Assembly (NCBI GenBank): GCA_965220485.1
Contig: OZ244832.1
Span: 682,001-746,000 of the forward strand
Direction of reading: 5' to 3'
DNA: 64,000 nucleotides
Source of the DNA: Aldehydirespirator sp965220485
Lineage (GTDB): Bacteria > Actinomycetota > Acidimicrobiia > Acidimicrobiales > Aldehydirespiratoraceae
The stretch's first letter is position 1, and every line of letters begins with the position of its first letter. Below the pieces are notes generated by a model. It saw nothing but the letters and a program-made list of their open reading frames with translations, did not search any database and was not told the DNA's origin. This document shows positions 1 to 7,730 of the stretch, in pieces. Position numbers and translations under genes: made by a program.

Positions 1-408
1 GCACGGGGCCGCTTCCGCACCGGCGATCTCGGAGTGCTGAGCAACGACGGGCACCTGACGTTGACCGGGCGGGTGAAGGACATCATCATCCGCAAGGGCG
101 AGAACATCTCCGCCAAGGAGATCGAGGACGTGCTGTACGCCCACTCCAAGGTGGGAGCAGCCGCGGTCATCGGCTTGCCCGACTCCGCGCGCGGCGAGCG
201 GGTCTGTGCTGTGGTCGAGACCGCGCCCGACGCGGAGGACCTGACCTTCGCGGAGATGGCCTACGCCTGCCGCCGGGCCGGTCTGGCCCGCCAGAAGGTT
301 CCCGAGCAGCTGGAGGTCCACCCAGGTCCGCTGCCTCGAAATGCCACCCTCAAGATCCTCAAGCACAAGCTGCGAGAGGTCTACGAAGTCAGACAAGACG
401 AGGACTGA
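1..408 (+). CDS. Acyl-CoA synthetase / AMP-dependent ligase, C-terminal part (partial)
   Basis: The gene enters from the left edge; only about 135 C-terminal residues are present. The first codons read RFRTGDLG, followed by GRVKDIIIRKGENIS and AKEIEDVLY. These are the hinge and C-terminal subdomain motifs of the ANL (acyl-CoA synthetase, adenylating) superfamily, including the Asp of the TGDL motif and the flexible GRxKD hinge. A late lysine in the segment near ATLKILKHKLRE fits the catalytic Lys position. Family knowledge says such enzymes activate a carboxylic acid with ATP and transfer it to CoA. The substrate cannot be told from this fragment. The stop is 9 bp before the next gene's GTG, so the two may be co-transcribed. 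Confidence 0.9.
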   Translation, partial: ARGRFRTGDLGVLSNDGHLTLTGRVKDIIIRKGENISAKEIEDVLYAHSKVGAAAVIGLPDSARGERVCAVVETAPDAEDLTFAEMAYACRRAGLARQKVPEQLEVHPGPLPRNATLKILKHKLREVYEVRQDED

Positions 409-417
409 GACTCGCCC

Positions 418-861
418 GTGGCAGACATTGTTATCTATCACAACAAACATTGAAACTCATCCAAGAATGCCGTGGCGGTCGCCGCGGAAGCCGGCATCGA
501 CGTTGATGTGGTGCTGTACATGTCGGAGCGCCCCGACCGCGACACGCTCGTGAGGATCGTCGAGCGGCTCGAGGACCCGGTGGAGAACCTGGTCCGCAAG
601 GACTCGCAGTTCTCCAAGCTCGGCCTGAGCCCTGACGACTACGTGGCCAGCCCCGCAGCGGTGGTGGACGTGCTGCTCGAGTACCCTCGGCTCATGCAGC
701 GCCCCGTGCTGTTGCGAGACGACCGGGCCATCATCGGACGGCCCCTCGGCGAGGCCAAGGCCAAGGACCGGCTGGCCGAGTTCCTGGAGGCCGAGCCGGG
801 GGACGCAGTCGATGAGGGCTTCGCCGGCGTCGAGCGAGGGCGTGGCCCGAGCGGCCCGTGA
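418..861 (+). CDS. arsC: ArsC-family arsenate reductase-like protein with in-frame TGA at the catalytic Cys position (candidate selenoprotein)
   Basis: Reading from GTG 418, codons 1-11 give VADIVIYHNKH, codon 12 is TGA (451-453), and the frame continues as NSSKNAVAVAAEAG to a stop at 859-861. In E. coli ArsC the N-terminus has IYHNPACGTSRN with the nucleophile Cys12, so the TGA falls exactly on the catalytic cysteine. The other arsenate-binding arginines appear kept: the Arg in LVRKD, in QRPVLL and in IGRPLG. No frame change is needed on either side. The simplest readings are a selenocysteine codon or a nonsense mutation; full conservation downstream favours the first. Without readthrough the only product would begin at GTG 472 and lack the active site. 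The last ~25 codons lie in a dispersed intergenic repeat, which supplies the stop. No selenocysteine machinery gene is in the window. Confidence 0.72.
454..497 (+). promoter_or_regulatory. Possible bacterial SECIS-like hairpin downstream of the arsC TGA
   Basis: Just after the TGA an outer stem can pair 467-472 with 492-497 (ATGCCG with CGGCAT). An inner stem pairs 472-475 with 482-485 and has a 6-nt loop CGGTCG; pairing at 472 is shared, so the two stems compete at one base. The loop begins about 22 nt after the TGA and has G at its second and third positions. Bacterial SECIS consensus expects a small apical loop 16-37 nt after UGA with a G in its first two positions. The stretch 430-468 is AT-rich against its GC-rich surroundings. 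Hairpins are easy to find in GC-rich DNA, so this alone is weak. Confidence 0.4.
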
Positions 862-904
862 GCGCAGCGAACAAGAGCGGGAAACAGGGTGCTGCACCGC
901 GAGG
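787..904 (+). repeat. Dispersed intergenic repeat, copy 1 (overlaps arsC 3' end)
   Basis: This copy starts with GAGGCCGAGC and ends with the core GCGGCCCGTGAGCGCAGCGA followed by ACAAGAGCGGGAAAC. The same order of blocks occurs at 6869, 7731, 27422 and 29767, all plus strand and all between plus-strand genes. Here the first two thirds are read as the C-terminus of the ArsC-like protein, whose stop is the TGA inside CCGTGAGC. A short 5' fragment, GAGGCCGAGCGGA, also sits at 1201-1213 right at the ferredoxin stop codon. Confidence 0.85.
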
Positions 905-1012
905 CGTTGACGAGTTCTTCGCGGGTTCTCCTGGCCTGATCTCGCACCGCGCCGGTGTAGTTCGCTACCGTGGGCGCGGCCACGCCGTCATACGACCAAT
1001 AGGGGAGAGCCG

Positions 1013-1201
1013 ATGCGCATCGTCGTTGACTTTGACCTGTGCGAGAGCAATGCCGTCTGCATGCAGATCGCGCCCGACATCTTCGAGGTGCGAGACGACG
1101 ACTTCCTCTACATCCTCAACGAGACGCCCGACGAAGCCGACCGGTCCAGGGTGGAGGAGTGTGTGCAGCGCTGCCCCAAGCAGGCCATCTCCATCGCCTA
1201 G
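1013..1201 (+). CDS. Small ferredoxin (3Fe-4S/4Fe-4S type)
   Basis: A 62-residue ferredoxin. The cluster ligands visible are the Cys of DLCESNAVC (C-x5-C) and a second set in EECVQRCPKQAI. The CxxxCP ending is typical of the short ferredoxins that feed cytochrome P450s and Rieske oxygenases in actinobacteria. The x5 spacing means one 4Fe-4S ligand may be absent, which fits a 3Fe-4S cluster; this is inference. An AGGGGAG Shine-Dalgarno sequence lies just before ATG 1013. The FAD reductase follows 34 bp downstream, so the pair forms an electron-transfer module. No oxygenase partner is next to it. The stop codon is immediately followed by a 13-bp fragment of the dispersed repeat. Confidence 0.9.
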   Translation: MRIVVDFDLCESNAVCMQIAPDIFEVRDDDFLYILNETPDEADRSRVEECVQRCPKQAISIA

Positions 1202-1235
1202 AGGCCGAGCGGATGGCGCCGCCAGCTGACTGCAC

Positions 1236-2438
1236 ATGACCCAAGCCCCGCGTGCCGTCACCATCGTCGGGGCCTCTCTGGCCGGGTTGAACGCGGCCGA
1301 GGCTCTGCGCCGCGACGGCTTCGACGGTCCCGTAACTCTCATCGGTGCTGAGAGCCACCTGCCCTATGACCGTCCCCCGCTGTCCAAGCAGGTGCTGGCA
1401 GGCGAGTGGGAGCCCGAGCGGGCCGCGTTGACCGACGCCGAGGAGTTGGACGACGACGGAATCGAGGTCCGCCTCGGCCTCAGGGCCACCGCCCTGGACC
1501 TGACCGCCCGCGAGCTGGCCCTTCACACCGGCGAAACAGTCGCATTCGATGGGCTCATCATCGCCACCGGGGCCCGCTGCCGCACCATGCCGGGCACCCA
1601 GGGACTGAGCGGCGTGCACGTGCTGCGCTCGCTGGATGACTGCCTGGCGCTGCGAGCCGACCTCGAGGCGATGCCACAGAGGGTGGTTGTCGTGGGGGCG
1701 GGGTTCATCGGAGCCGAAGTGGCTGCAACCGCCCGGGGGCGTGGCCTGGACGTCACGGTGGTCGAGGCCCTGCCCACGCCGCTGAGCCGGGTGCTCGGCG
1801 ACGAGATGGGCCGGGTGTGTGCTGAGGTTCACCGTGACCACGGCGTCGACCTGCGCACCGGCGTCGGCGTGGACAGCATCCGAGGCGCCGGCCGGGTGGA
1901 GCGGGTGGCCCTGTCGGACGGTTCGACCGTCGACGCCGACGTGGTGGTGGTCGGCATCGGTGTGACCCCCAACACCGAATGGCTCGACGGTTCCGGCGTG
2001 CAGGTCGGCGACGGCGTGCTCTGCGACGCCTCGTGCCTGGCCGCCGAGCGGGTCGCTGCCGCGGGCGATGTGGCCCGCTGGCCCAACCAACTCTTCGGCG
2101 AAACCATGCGGGTGGAGCATTGGGACAACGCCGCCCAGCAGGGATCCCACGCGGCCCGGCGCCTGCTCGACGATACGGCGGGACCGTTCACGCCGGTGCC
2201 TTGGTTCTGGAGCGACCAGTACGACCGCAAGATCCAGCTGGCCGGCCATGTTCGCGGAGACGACGAGGTCAGGGTGGTGACCGGATCGGTCGAAGAGCGG
2301 CGTTTCGCGGCGATCTACGGTCGGGCCGGGCGGATCACCGGCGTGCTCGGCTTCAACCGCCCCCGCCATGTGATGCGCTACCGGACACTGATCGAGCAGC
2401 GGGCCGGCTTCGACGAGGCCCTCGCGGCAGAGTTCTGA
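1236..2438 (+). CDS. FAD-dependent ferredoxin reductase (rhodocoxin/putidaredoxin reductase type)
   Basis: A 400-residue pyridine nucleotide-disulfide oxidoreductase fold protein. The N-terminal dinucleotide-binding motif is VTIVGASLAGLNAAEALR. The conserved YDRPPLSKQ segment follows near residue 45, then ATGARCR near residue 110. The NAD(P)H-binding motif VVVVGAGFIGAEVAATARG lies near residue 150. A late AAGDVARWPN motif and VEHWDNAAQQG are characteristic of ferredoxin reductases of the BphA4/CamA/ThcD group. Its likely role is moving electrons from NADH to the adjacent ferredoxin. Length is normal for the family. No terminal oxygenase or P450 is visible here, so the final acceptor is unknown. 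Confidence 0.93.
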   Translation: MTQAPRAVTIVGASLAGLNAAEALRRDGFDGPVTLIGAESHLPYDRPPLSKQVLAGEWEPERAALTDAEELDDDGIEVRLGLRATALDLTARELALHTGETVAFDGLIIATGARCRTMPGTQGLSGVHVLRSLDDCLALRADLEAMPQRVVVVGAGFIGAEVAATARGRGLDVTVVEALPTPLSRVLGDEMGRVCAEVHRDHGVDLRTGVGVDSIRGAGRVERVALSDGSTVDADVVVVGIGVTPNTEWLDGSGVQVGDGVLCDASCLAAERVAAAGDVARWPNQLFGETMRVEHWDNAAQQGSHAARRLLDDTAGPFTPVPWFWSDQYDRKIQLAGHVRGDDEVRVVTGSVEERRFAAIYGRAGRITGVLGFNRPRHVMRYRTLIEQRAGFDEALAAEF

Positions 2439-2534
2439 GGCGAGCATCACGGCGGATCAGTTGCGCCCTGCGATCCGGCGGACGAGTGCGTCCTCCCACG
2501 ATCTGTCTGCCCTTCGACCCGCTCCAGGGTCGTG

Positions 2535-2687
2535 CTACGACGCTTGCCCCTTCGTGGGTGGAACGCTGTCGCGAACCCTCCGAGTGGCGTGGACTATCAG
2601 CCGTACCAGCAGCAACGGGAGCAGCATGACCGATACCGCCAAGATGAGGAATCCTACGGTGGCTACTGCATGAAGAACCCAGTTCAT
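2535..2687 (-). CDS. Small single-pass membrane protein (hypothetical)
   Basis: A 50-residue ORF starting at ATG 2687, two bases after the TAA stop of the secreted-protein gene upstream on the same strand. An upstream in-frame start at 2720 is possible but would overlap that gene. The sequence starts MNWVLHAVATVGFLILA and continues as a strongly hydrophobic stretch through LLPLLLVRLIV, then a basic tail HATRRVRD. This fits one transmembrane helix with a cytoplasmic positive tail. The close spacing suggests translational coupling with the secreted protein. I do not recognise a family. It converges on the ferredoxin reductase gene. Confidence 0.5.
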   Translation of the reverse strand: MNWVLHAVATVGFLILAVSVMLLPLLLVRLIVHATRRVRDSVPPTKGQAS

Positions 2688-2689
2688 GT

Positions 2690-3469
2690 TTAGGTCAAGT
2701 TCCACGCGTAGCGCATCCACCCACCAGCGTAACCTTCAACGCGGAGATAGACCACCGCGTGCTTGTGGCAGGACGGCTGGACAGGGCCAAGTCCCGTATA
2801 GCCGAAACTAGCTATCCCACCGACTTCGTAGCGATAGTGCCGGTTCGCGCTCACGGAGGCGAAGTCTCGATAAGTGCTAGACCATCCGCATGTTCGCCAC
2901 AGCATGTCGTGGGCTAGCGCTGTGCGAATAAGATCGTCCTCTTCGCTGGTGACGCGGCCGGTACTGTTATCCACACAAGCCCTGAAGATCTTTGTTCTTG
3001 CCTCCCAGAGCCGGAGCTCAAAGATGTCGCTCTCCCCATACTGCCAGGCTTCGACCCACATGCACTGCCAGCGGTTCCAGTCTGAGTATTGCCAACCACC
3101 GCTGCTATAGCGGCGACGATCGTTGCGGTCTATCCGTACCGTTTCGGTGGCAATGCCGGGACCCGTTATCACCGTCACTTCTCTCACGGGTGTTGTGAGA
3201 ATCGTACGAATACGCTCTGAGCGGACGCGCGAAGGGTTCCGTGCGGCCTGCTTTGCTGCGGCTACTTCGGCCTTCGTCACCTCGCCCAGATCATGGGCTA
3301 GTTCACGAATGATCGTTAGTGTTCCGTAGTCGGGCGCGTCGCTGGGCCCCGGTGTCGGTGCCGAGGGCGACGACTTGTCGCTGAACGCAGTCGCGGTCGG
3401 CGCGCTCAGCATCGCTGTGCCGACCGCCAACATGATCAGTGGTGCCGCAGCGCGAATCAGAATTCGCAT
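2690..3469 (-). CDS. Secreted hypothetical protein
   Basis: The start is placed at ATG 3469 because TTGGAGGC lies 8 bases before it and the product begins with a clean signal peptide: MRILIRAAAPLIMLAVGTAM, then a small-residue cleavage region near SAPTATAFS. A longer start at 3517 would spoil this. The mature protein (about 230 residues) has an acidic/Pro/Ser linker, a charged helical part (LAHDLGEVTKAEVAAAKQAA) and a Trp/Tyr/Cys-rich C-terminal half with at least four cysteines (QCMW, RACVD, RTCGW, QPSCH), suggesting a disulfide-stabilised extracellular domain. No family is recognised. GC content is visibly lower than in the neighbours, so it may be a recent arrival. The small membrane protein gene follows two bases after its stop. 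Confidence 0.75.
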   Translation of the reverse strand: MRILIRAAAPLIMLAVGTAMLSAPTATAFSDKSSPSAPTPGPSDAPDYGTLTIIRELAHDLGEVTKAEVAAAKQAARNPSRVRSERIRTILTTPVREVTVITGPGIATETVRIDRNDRRRYSSGGWQYSDWNRWQCMWVEAWQYGESDIFELRLWEARTKIFRACVDNSTGRVTSEEDDLIRTALAHDMLWRTCGWSSTYRDFASVSANRHYRYEVGGIASFGYTGLGPVQPSCHKHAVVYLRVEGYAGGWMRYAWNLT

Positions 3470-3813
3470 GACTATGCCTCCAATATGATTGGTGGCGTAG
3501 CACACGGACCAAGCCACCGACTTACGACACCCGAAGGGCTTCCTCCACTTCTAACACACCGGATAGTCGCCTTGCAACTACTAATTCTGTGAGCACGGCT
3601 GGTCTCCAACGGTTGTGCTCACGGCAGAGCGATGACGTCGTCATGCACCAAGGGTGAGGCCGGAGACTGGGGCCGCGGTCGCGTCGCAGTAGCACCCGCG
3701 GCCGGTAGCCTGTTGCGGTTCCGCCGACGGCGGAATGAGTCGTGTGCAGCACGCAGGCTGCCGGCCTCGCACCGCGGGTCATGCAGCAGGGTCCGATACC
3801 CAACGGAGAATCC
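3470..3813. other. Gene-free stretch between the secreted-protein gene and rpsO
   Basis: This 344-bp divergent region should hold promoters for the minus-strand secreted protein and plus-strand rpsO. ORFs crossing it show no family resemblance and overlap on both strands. An ACGGAGA Shine-Dalgarno sequence at 3803-3809 serves rpsO. I could not identify a convincing -35/-10 pair. Confidence 0.5.
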
Positions 3814-4095
3814 ATGCCAACCAGCCTCCCTCCCAAGGCCGACACCATCGCCTCGATGGCGGAGACCTTCGGACTCCAAGAGAACGACACCGGTTCTCCC
3901 GAAGTCCAAGTCGCTCTGATTTCTGATCGCATCAACCATCTCACCGAGCATTTGAGGGTCCATAGGAAGGACCATCACAGCCGGAGGGGACTGCTGATGC
4001 TGGTGGGCCGGCGCAGGAGGCTGCTCGACTACGTGAAGGAGAACGACGTCGAGCGGTACCGGGCGATCATCGCCCATCTCGGTCTGCGACGCTGA
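3814..4095 (+). CDS. rpsO: 30S ribosomal protein S15
   Basis: The start is ATG 3814, preceded by CGGAGA; the open frame extends further upstream without family similarity. The 93-residue product carries S15 signatures: TGSPEVQVALISDRINHLTE, then HSRRGLLMLVGRRRRLLDYV and the C-terminal RYRAIIAHLGLRR. S15 binds 16S rRNA and nucleates assembly of the small-subunit platform. It has a few extra N-terminal residues compared with the usual 88-89. The rpsO-pnp order is conserved in most bacteria, and a strong hairpin lies between the two genes. Confidence 0.97.
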   Translation: MPTSLPPKADTIASMAETFGLQENDTGSPEVQVALISDRINHLTEHLRVHRKDHHSRRGLLMLVGRRRRLLDYVKENDVERYRAIIAHLGLRR

Positions 4096-4209
4096 GCACG
4101 ACGGGTCGGCCGAAGCGCCGCCCCTCCGGCTGCTTGCGCCGATGGCGCCCAAGGAGCCGGCGACGATCCCAGTGACAAACCAACGAAAGGCGCGACCGCT
4201 CCGGTGCTA

Positions 4210-4252
4210 GTCGCATCGGCCCCGCCCCCTCAACAGGCGGGACCGATACGAC
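4210..4252 (+). promoter_or_regulatory. Strong hairpin in the rpsO-pnp spacer
   Basis: Positions 4210-4226 can pair with 4236-4252 (17 positions, 15 matched) around a 9-nt loop. It is the right size and place to be the counterpart of the rpsO-pnp spacer hairpin that RNase III cuts in E. coli to autoregulate pnp. No U-run follows, so it is not a classic terminator. A second small hairpin (CGGACC with GGTCCG, about 4279-4298) lies next to the AAGGAG ribosome-binding site. Confidence 0.6.
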
Positions 4253-4313
4253 TGGGAACTGGCGGGGTCGTGCCCAGATCGGACCTCTATCGGGGTCCGC
4301 AAGGAGTAGATCC

Positions 4314-6869
4314 ATGGCTGAAGCCATTTCCGTCACCGGCGCGTTCACGCGCGCCGAAGGCAAGGACGCCACCTTCGAGACGGGCCTGCTGGCGCCGCTC
4401 GCGGGTGGCGCCGTCACCGTCCAGATGGGCGACACCGTTGTGCTCGTGACCGCCACGGGCGCCAAGACACCCCGCGAGGGCGCCGACTTCTTCCCGCTCA
4501 CTGTCGATGTGGAGGAGCGCATGTACGCGGCGGGCCGCATTCCCGGCTCGTTCTTCCGGCGCGAGGCCCGGGCCGGAGAGCGGGCCATCTTGACCTGCCG
4601 GCTGATCGACCGGCCTCTGCGCCCCAGCTTTCCCGCCGGGTACCGCAACGAGGTTCACGTTGTCGCCACCGTGCTCGGCGCCGACCAGTCCAACCCCTAT
4701 GACGTGGTCGCTCTCAACGCGGCCTCGCTGGCTCTGAGCATCTCGCCGGTCCCGTTCGACGGGCCTATCGGCGCGGTGCGAGTGGCCTGGTCGCCGCAGG
4801 GCGAGTGGATCCCGTTCCCCACTTACACCGAGGGCGAGGGCTCGGCCTTCGAGATGGTGGTGGCCGGACGGCTCGCCGACGACGACGTGGCCGTGATGAT
4901 GGTCGAGGCCGGGGGCACCTCCGCCACCTGGGAGCTGTACTCCGACGGTACGCCCAGGGTTGATGAGGACGTGCTTGCCGGGGGCCTGGATGCGGCCAAG
5001 ACCTGGATCCGGGAGATGATCGAGCTCCAGCAGCAGATGATCGACGCGGTCGGCCCGGTCGCCAAGATGCAGCCGCCGCTCGTTGTCGACCACAGCGACG
5101 AGATCCTCGACGCGGTGCGCGACAAGGCGCTCGACCGCATCGCCGCTGTTCAGACGATCGCCGACAAGACCGAGCGCCAGGAGGCCGAGTCCACGCTGGC
5201 CGCGGAGATCGCGGCCGAGATGGAGGCCCGCTTCGGCGACGAACCCGCGGTGGCCAAGCAGGTCAAGAGCGCAGTGCGCTCCGTCACCAAGGAGGTGGTG
5301 CGCAAGCGCATCGTCACCGAGGGCATCCGCATCGACGGTCGGGCCACCGACCAGTTGCGTCCGCTGATGAGCCGGGTCGGGGTGATCCCCACGGCCCACG
5401 GCTCCGGGCTCTTCCAGCGCGGCGACACCCAGGTGCTCAACTTCACCACGCTGGGGATCGGTCGCAGCGACATGATGATCGACGACCTGTCGCCCACCGA
5501 GAAGAAGCGCTACTTCCATCACTACAACTTCCCGCCGTTCTGCACCGGCGAGGCCGGTTTCATGCGCGGACCCAAGCGGCGCGAGATCGGCCACGGGGCG
5601 CTCGCCGAGCGGGCCGTGTTCGCGGTGATGCCCGGCTTCGACGAGTGGCCCTACACGGTGCGCACCGTCTCGGAGGTGATGTCCTCCAACGGTTCGAGTT
5701 CGATGGCCTCGGTGTGCGGTTCCACGCTTTCGCTGATGGACGCCGGGGTGCCGATCAAGGCGCCGGTCGCGGGGGTGGCCATGGGCCTGGTCCACGCCGA
5801 GGGCACCTACGTGACCCTCACCGACATCCTGGGTGCCGAGGACGCCTTCGGCGACATGGACTTCAAGGTGGCCGGAACCACCGACTTCATAACCGCACTC
5901 CAGCTCGACACGAAGATCGCGGGCATCCCCGCTTCGGTCCTGGCCGACGCGCTGCGACAAGCGCGCACCGCCCGCCTGGACATCCTCGACGTGATGGCCG
6001 AGACCATCATCGAGCCCAGGCCCGAGGTTCGTGACACGGCCCCGAAGATCACCACCTTCGAGATTCCCGTGGAAAAGATCGGCGAGGTGATCGGACCCAA
6101 GGGCAAGGTGATCAACGCCATCCAGTCCGAGACCGGGGCGGACATCAGCGTGGACGACGACGGCACAGTCGGGATCGTCGCCATTGCGTCCACTGATCGG
6201 GGCGCGGTGCTGGAGGCCGAGCGGCAGATCAAGCTGATCCTGGATCCGCCCACAGCCGACGTGGGGGCCACGTATCGGGGACGGGTCGTGAACATCACGA
6301 AGTTCGGGGCGTTCGTGAACATCCTTCCCGGTCGTGACGGTTTGGTGCACATCTCCAAGCTGGGAGGCGGTAGGCGCATCGACAGGGTCGAGGACGTGCT
6401 CGAGCTCGGCGAGGAGATGGAGGTCGTCGTCGAGGACGTCGACCCCAACGGAAAGATCTCACTCATCCCCAAGTCCGATGACTCTGATGGCGACGCCCCG
6501 CGTCCGCCACGAGGCCGGGAGTCCGGTCGAGGCGGCTCCGACGGCAGAGGCCGCAGGGACTTCGACCGGGACGAGCGACGAGACTCGTCCCGCGGCGATG
6601 CGGACCGCGGCTCCGACGGGCGCAATCGTGACCGCAACATGGACCGTGGCGGCCGGGGCTACTCGGGCCGCGCTGACCGGGCCGACGGCGAGCGGCGCGA
6701 GGATCGGGGCGGCTCCCGGACGAGGCCACCAGCAACTGTGTCCAGCGCCAAGGCGGTCTCGTTCGAGGATTCCTTCGACTCGGAGCTTGAGCGGGAGTTC
6801 GGCGAACTGGGCCCGGATCCCCGGGCCCGACGCGGGGGGCGCCGCGGCGGCGGCCGCGGACCCCGCTAG
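4314..6869 (+). CDS. pnp: Polyribonucleotide nucleotidyltransferase (PNPase)
   Basis: The 851-residue product has two RNase PH cores, then KH and S1 RNA-binding domains. The second core shows GEAGFMRGPKRREIGHGAL and MASVCGSTLSLMDAGVPI. The KH domain is at EIPVEKIGEVIGPKGKVINAI (about residue 583). The S1 domain is at YRGRVVNITKFGAFVNILPG and DGLVHISKL. It is longer than typical PNPase (about 710) because of an Arg/Asp/Gly-rich tail (about residues 720-800), seen in actinobacterial enzymes and likely to bind RNA or partners. It degrades or adds to RNA 3' ends with phosphate. AAGGAG precedes ATG 4314. The stop codon touches a copy of the dispersed repeat. Confidence 0.98.
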   Translation: MAEAISVTGAFTRAEGKDATFETGLLAPLAGGAVTVQMGDTVVLVTATGAKTPREGADFFPLTVDVEERMYAAGRIPGSFFRREARAGERAILTCRLIDRPLRPSFPAGYRNEVHVVATVLGADQSNPYDVVALNAASLALSISPVPFDGPIGAVRVAWSPQGEWIPFPTYTEGEGSAFEMVVAGRLADDDVAVMMVEAGGTSATWELYSDGTPRVDEDVLAGGLDAAKTWIREMIELQQQMIDAVGPVAKMQPPLVVDHSDEILDAVRDKALDRIAAVQTIADKTERQEAESTLAAEIAAEMEARFGDEPAVAKQVKSAVRSVTKEVVRKRIVTEGIRIDGRATDQLRPLMSRVGVIPTAHGSGLFQRGDTQVLNFTTLGIGRSDMMIDDLSPTEKKRYFHHYNFPPFCTGEAGFMRGPKRREIGHGALAERAVFAVMPGFDEWPYTVRTVSEVMSSNGSSSMASVCGSTLSLMDAGVPIKAPVAGVAMGLVHAEGTYVTLTDILGAEDAFGDMDFKVAGTTDFITALQLDTKIAGIPASVLADALRQARTARLDILDVMAETIIEPRPEVRDTAPKITTFEIPVEKIGEVIGPKGKVINAIQSETGADISVDDDGTVGIVAIASTDRGAVLEAERQIKLILDPPTADVGATYRGRVVNITKFGAFVNILPGRDGLVHISKLGGGRRIDRVEDVLELGEEMEVVVEDVDPNGKISLIPKSDDSDGDAPRPPRGRESGRGGSDGRGRRDFDRDERRDSSRGDADRGSDGRNRDRNMDRGGRGYSGRADRADGERREDRGGSRTRPPATVSSAKAVSFEDSFDSELEREFGELGPDPRARRGGRRGGGRGPR

Positions 6870-6970
6870 AGGCCGAGCGGGATTGTGGCAATGTCACGCG
6901 CATGCCGCGAGGCACTGAGCGAGGCTGTGGCCCGAGCGGCCCGTGAGCGCAGCGAACAAGAGCGGAAAAT
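6869..6970 (+). repeat. Dispersed intergenic repeat, copy 2 (pnp-dapB spacer)
   Basis: It begins on the last base of the pnp TAG stop with GAGGCCGAGCGGG and ends with GCAGCGAACAAGAGCGGAAA, 10 bp before the dapB start. It therefore fills nearly the whole spacer. The middle part differs from the other copies, while the 3' core CCCGAGCGGCCCGTGAGCG is identical. Confidence 0.85.
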
Positions 6971-6979
6971 ACGACGGCC

Positions 6980-7711
6980 ATGATCAAGCTCGGGGTGTGC
7001 GGCGCCGCGGGGCGCATGGGCGCAGAGGCCTGTAGAGCCATCGACGCCGACCCCGGCACCGAGCTGGCGGCCGCCATCGGCTCGACCGGCTCGGTCCACG
7101 AGTTCGTCGAGGCGGGCGTCGAGGCGGTGGTCGACTTCACCGTGGCGGAGGCGGTCCGGGCCAACATGGGTGTGCTGGCCTCAGCAGGCATCCACGCCGT
7201 CATCGGAACGTCCGGCCTGGGCGAGGACGACCTCGACGCCCTGCGCGAGGCCTTCGTGCGAAGCCACTGCATCGTTGCTCCGAACTTCGCGGTCGGCGCG
7301 GTGCTCATGACCCGCTTCGCGGCTCTGGCGGCTCCGTACTTCGACACCGCCGAAGTGATCGAACTGCACCACGATCGCAAGGTTGACGTACCCTCGGGCA
7401 CGGCAATGGTGACCGTCGAGGCCATGGCCGAGGCATCCGACGATTGGGCGCCGGACCCCACCGCCAGCGAGAGCCTGCCCGGCGCTCGGGGCGGCCGCGG
7501 CCCAGCCGGGATCCGAGTGCACTCGGTTCGCCTCAAGGGACTGGTCGCACACCAGGAGGTGTTGCTAGGCGGGCCGGGCGAGACCCTGACGATCCGCCAC
7601 GACACCATCGACCGGTCGGCGTTCATGCCGGGCATGCTGCTGGCCGCCAAGCGCGTCGTGAAGCTCGAGCCGGGCGTGACGGTCGGCCTCGGCGAAGTCC
7701 TGGGCATCTGA
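6980..7711 (+). CDS. dapB: 4-hydroxy-tetrahydrodipicolinate reductase
   Basis: The 243-residue product starts with the NAD(P)H-binding motif IKLGVCGAAGRMGAE. VVDFTVAEAV and IGTSGL follow, then the family signature ELHHDRKVDVPSGTAM with the catalytic His pair and Lys. The C-terminus has RHDTIDRSAFMPG. It reduces hydroxy-tetrahydrodipicolinate to tetrahydrodipicolinate in the diaminopimelate/lysine pathway, with dapA, dapF and dapC later in the window. Normal length. Its spacer to pnp consists of a repeat copy, and another copy follows its stop, so this gene is flanked by two copies of the same element. Confidence 0.97.
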   Translation: MIKLGVCGAAGRMGAEACRAIDADPGTELAAAIGSTGSVHEFVEAGVEAVVDFTVAEAVRANMGVLASAGIHAVIGTSGLGEDDLDALREAFVRSHCIVAPNFAVGAVLMTRFAALAAPYFDTAEVIELHHDRKVDVPSGTAMVTVEAMAEASDDWAPDPTASESLPGARGGRGPAGIRVHSVRLKGLVAHQEVLLGGPGETLTIRHDTIDRSAFMPGMLLAAKRVVKLEPGVTVGLGEVLGI

Positions 7712-7730
7712 GGGCAATCGGAGGCGCTGA

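Noticed and set aside
472..861. ArsC gene starting at GTG 472
   Set aside because: It would lack the first beta strand and the active-site loop; GTG 418 with the TGA at codon 12 explains the similarity better.
4287..6350. 687-codon minus-strand ORF across pnp
   Set aside because: His/Gly/Leu-rich antisense shadow of PNPase without motifs.
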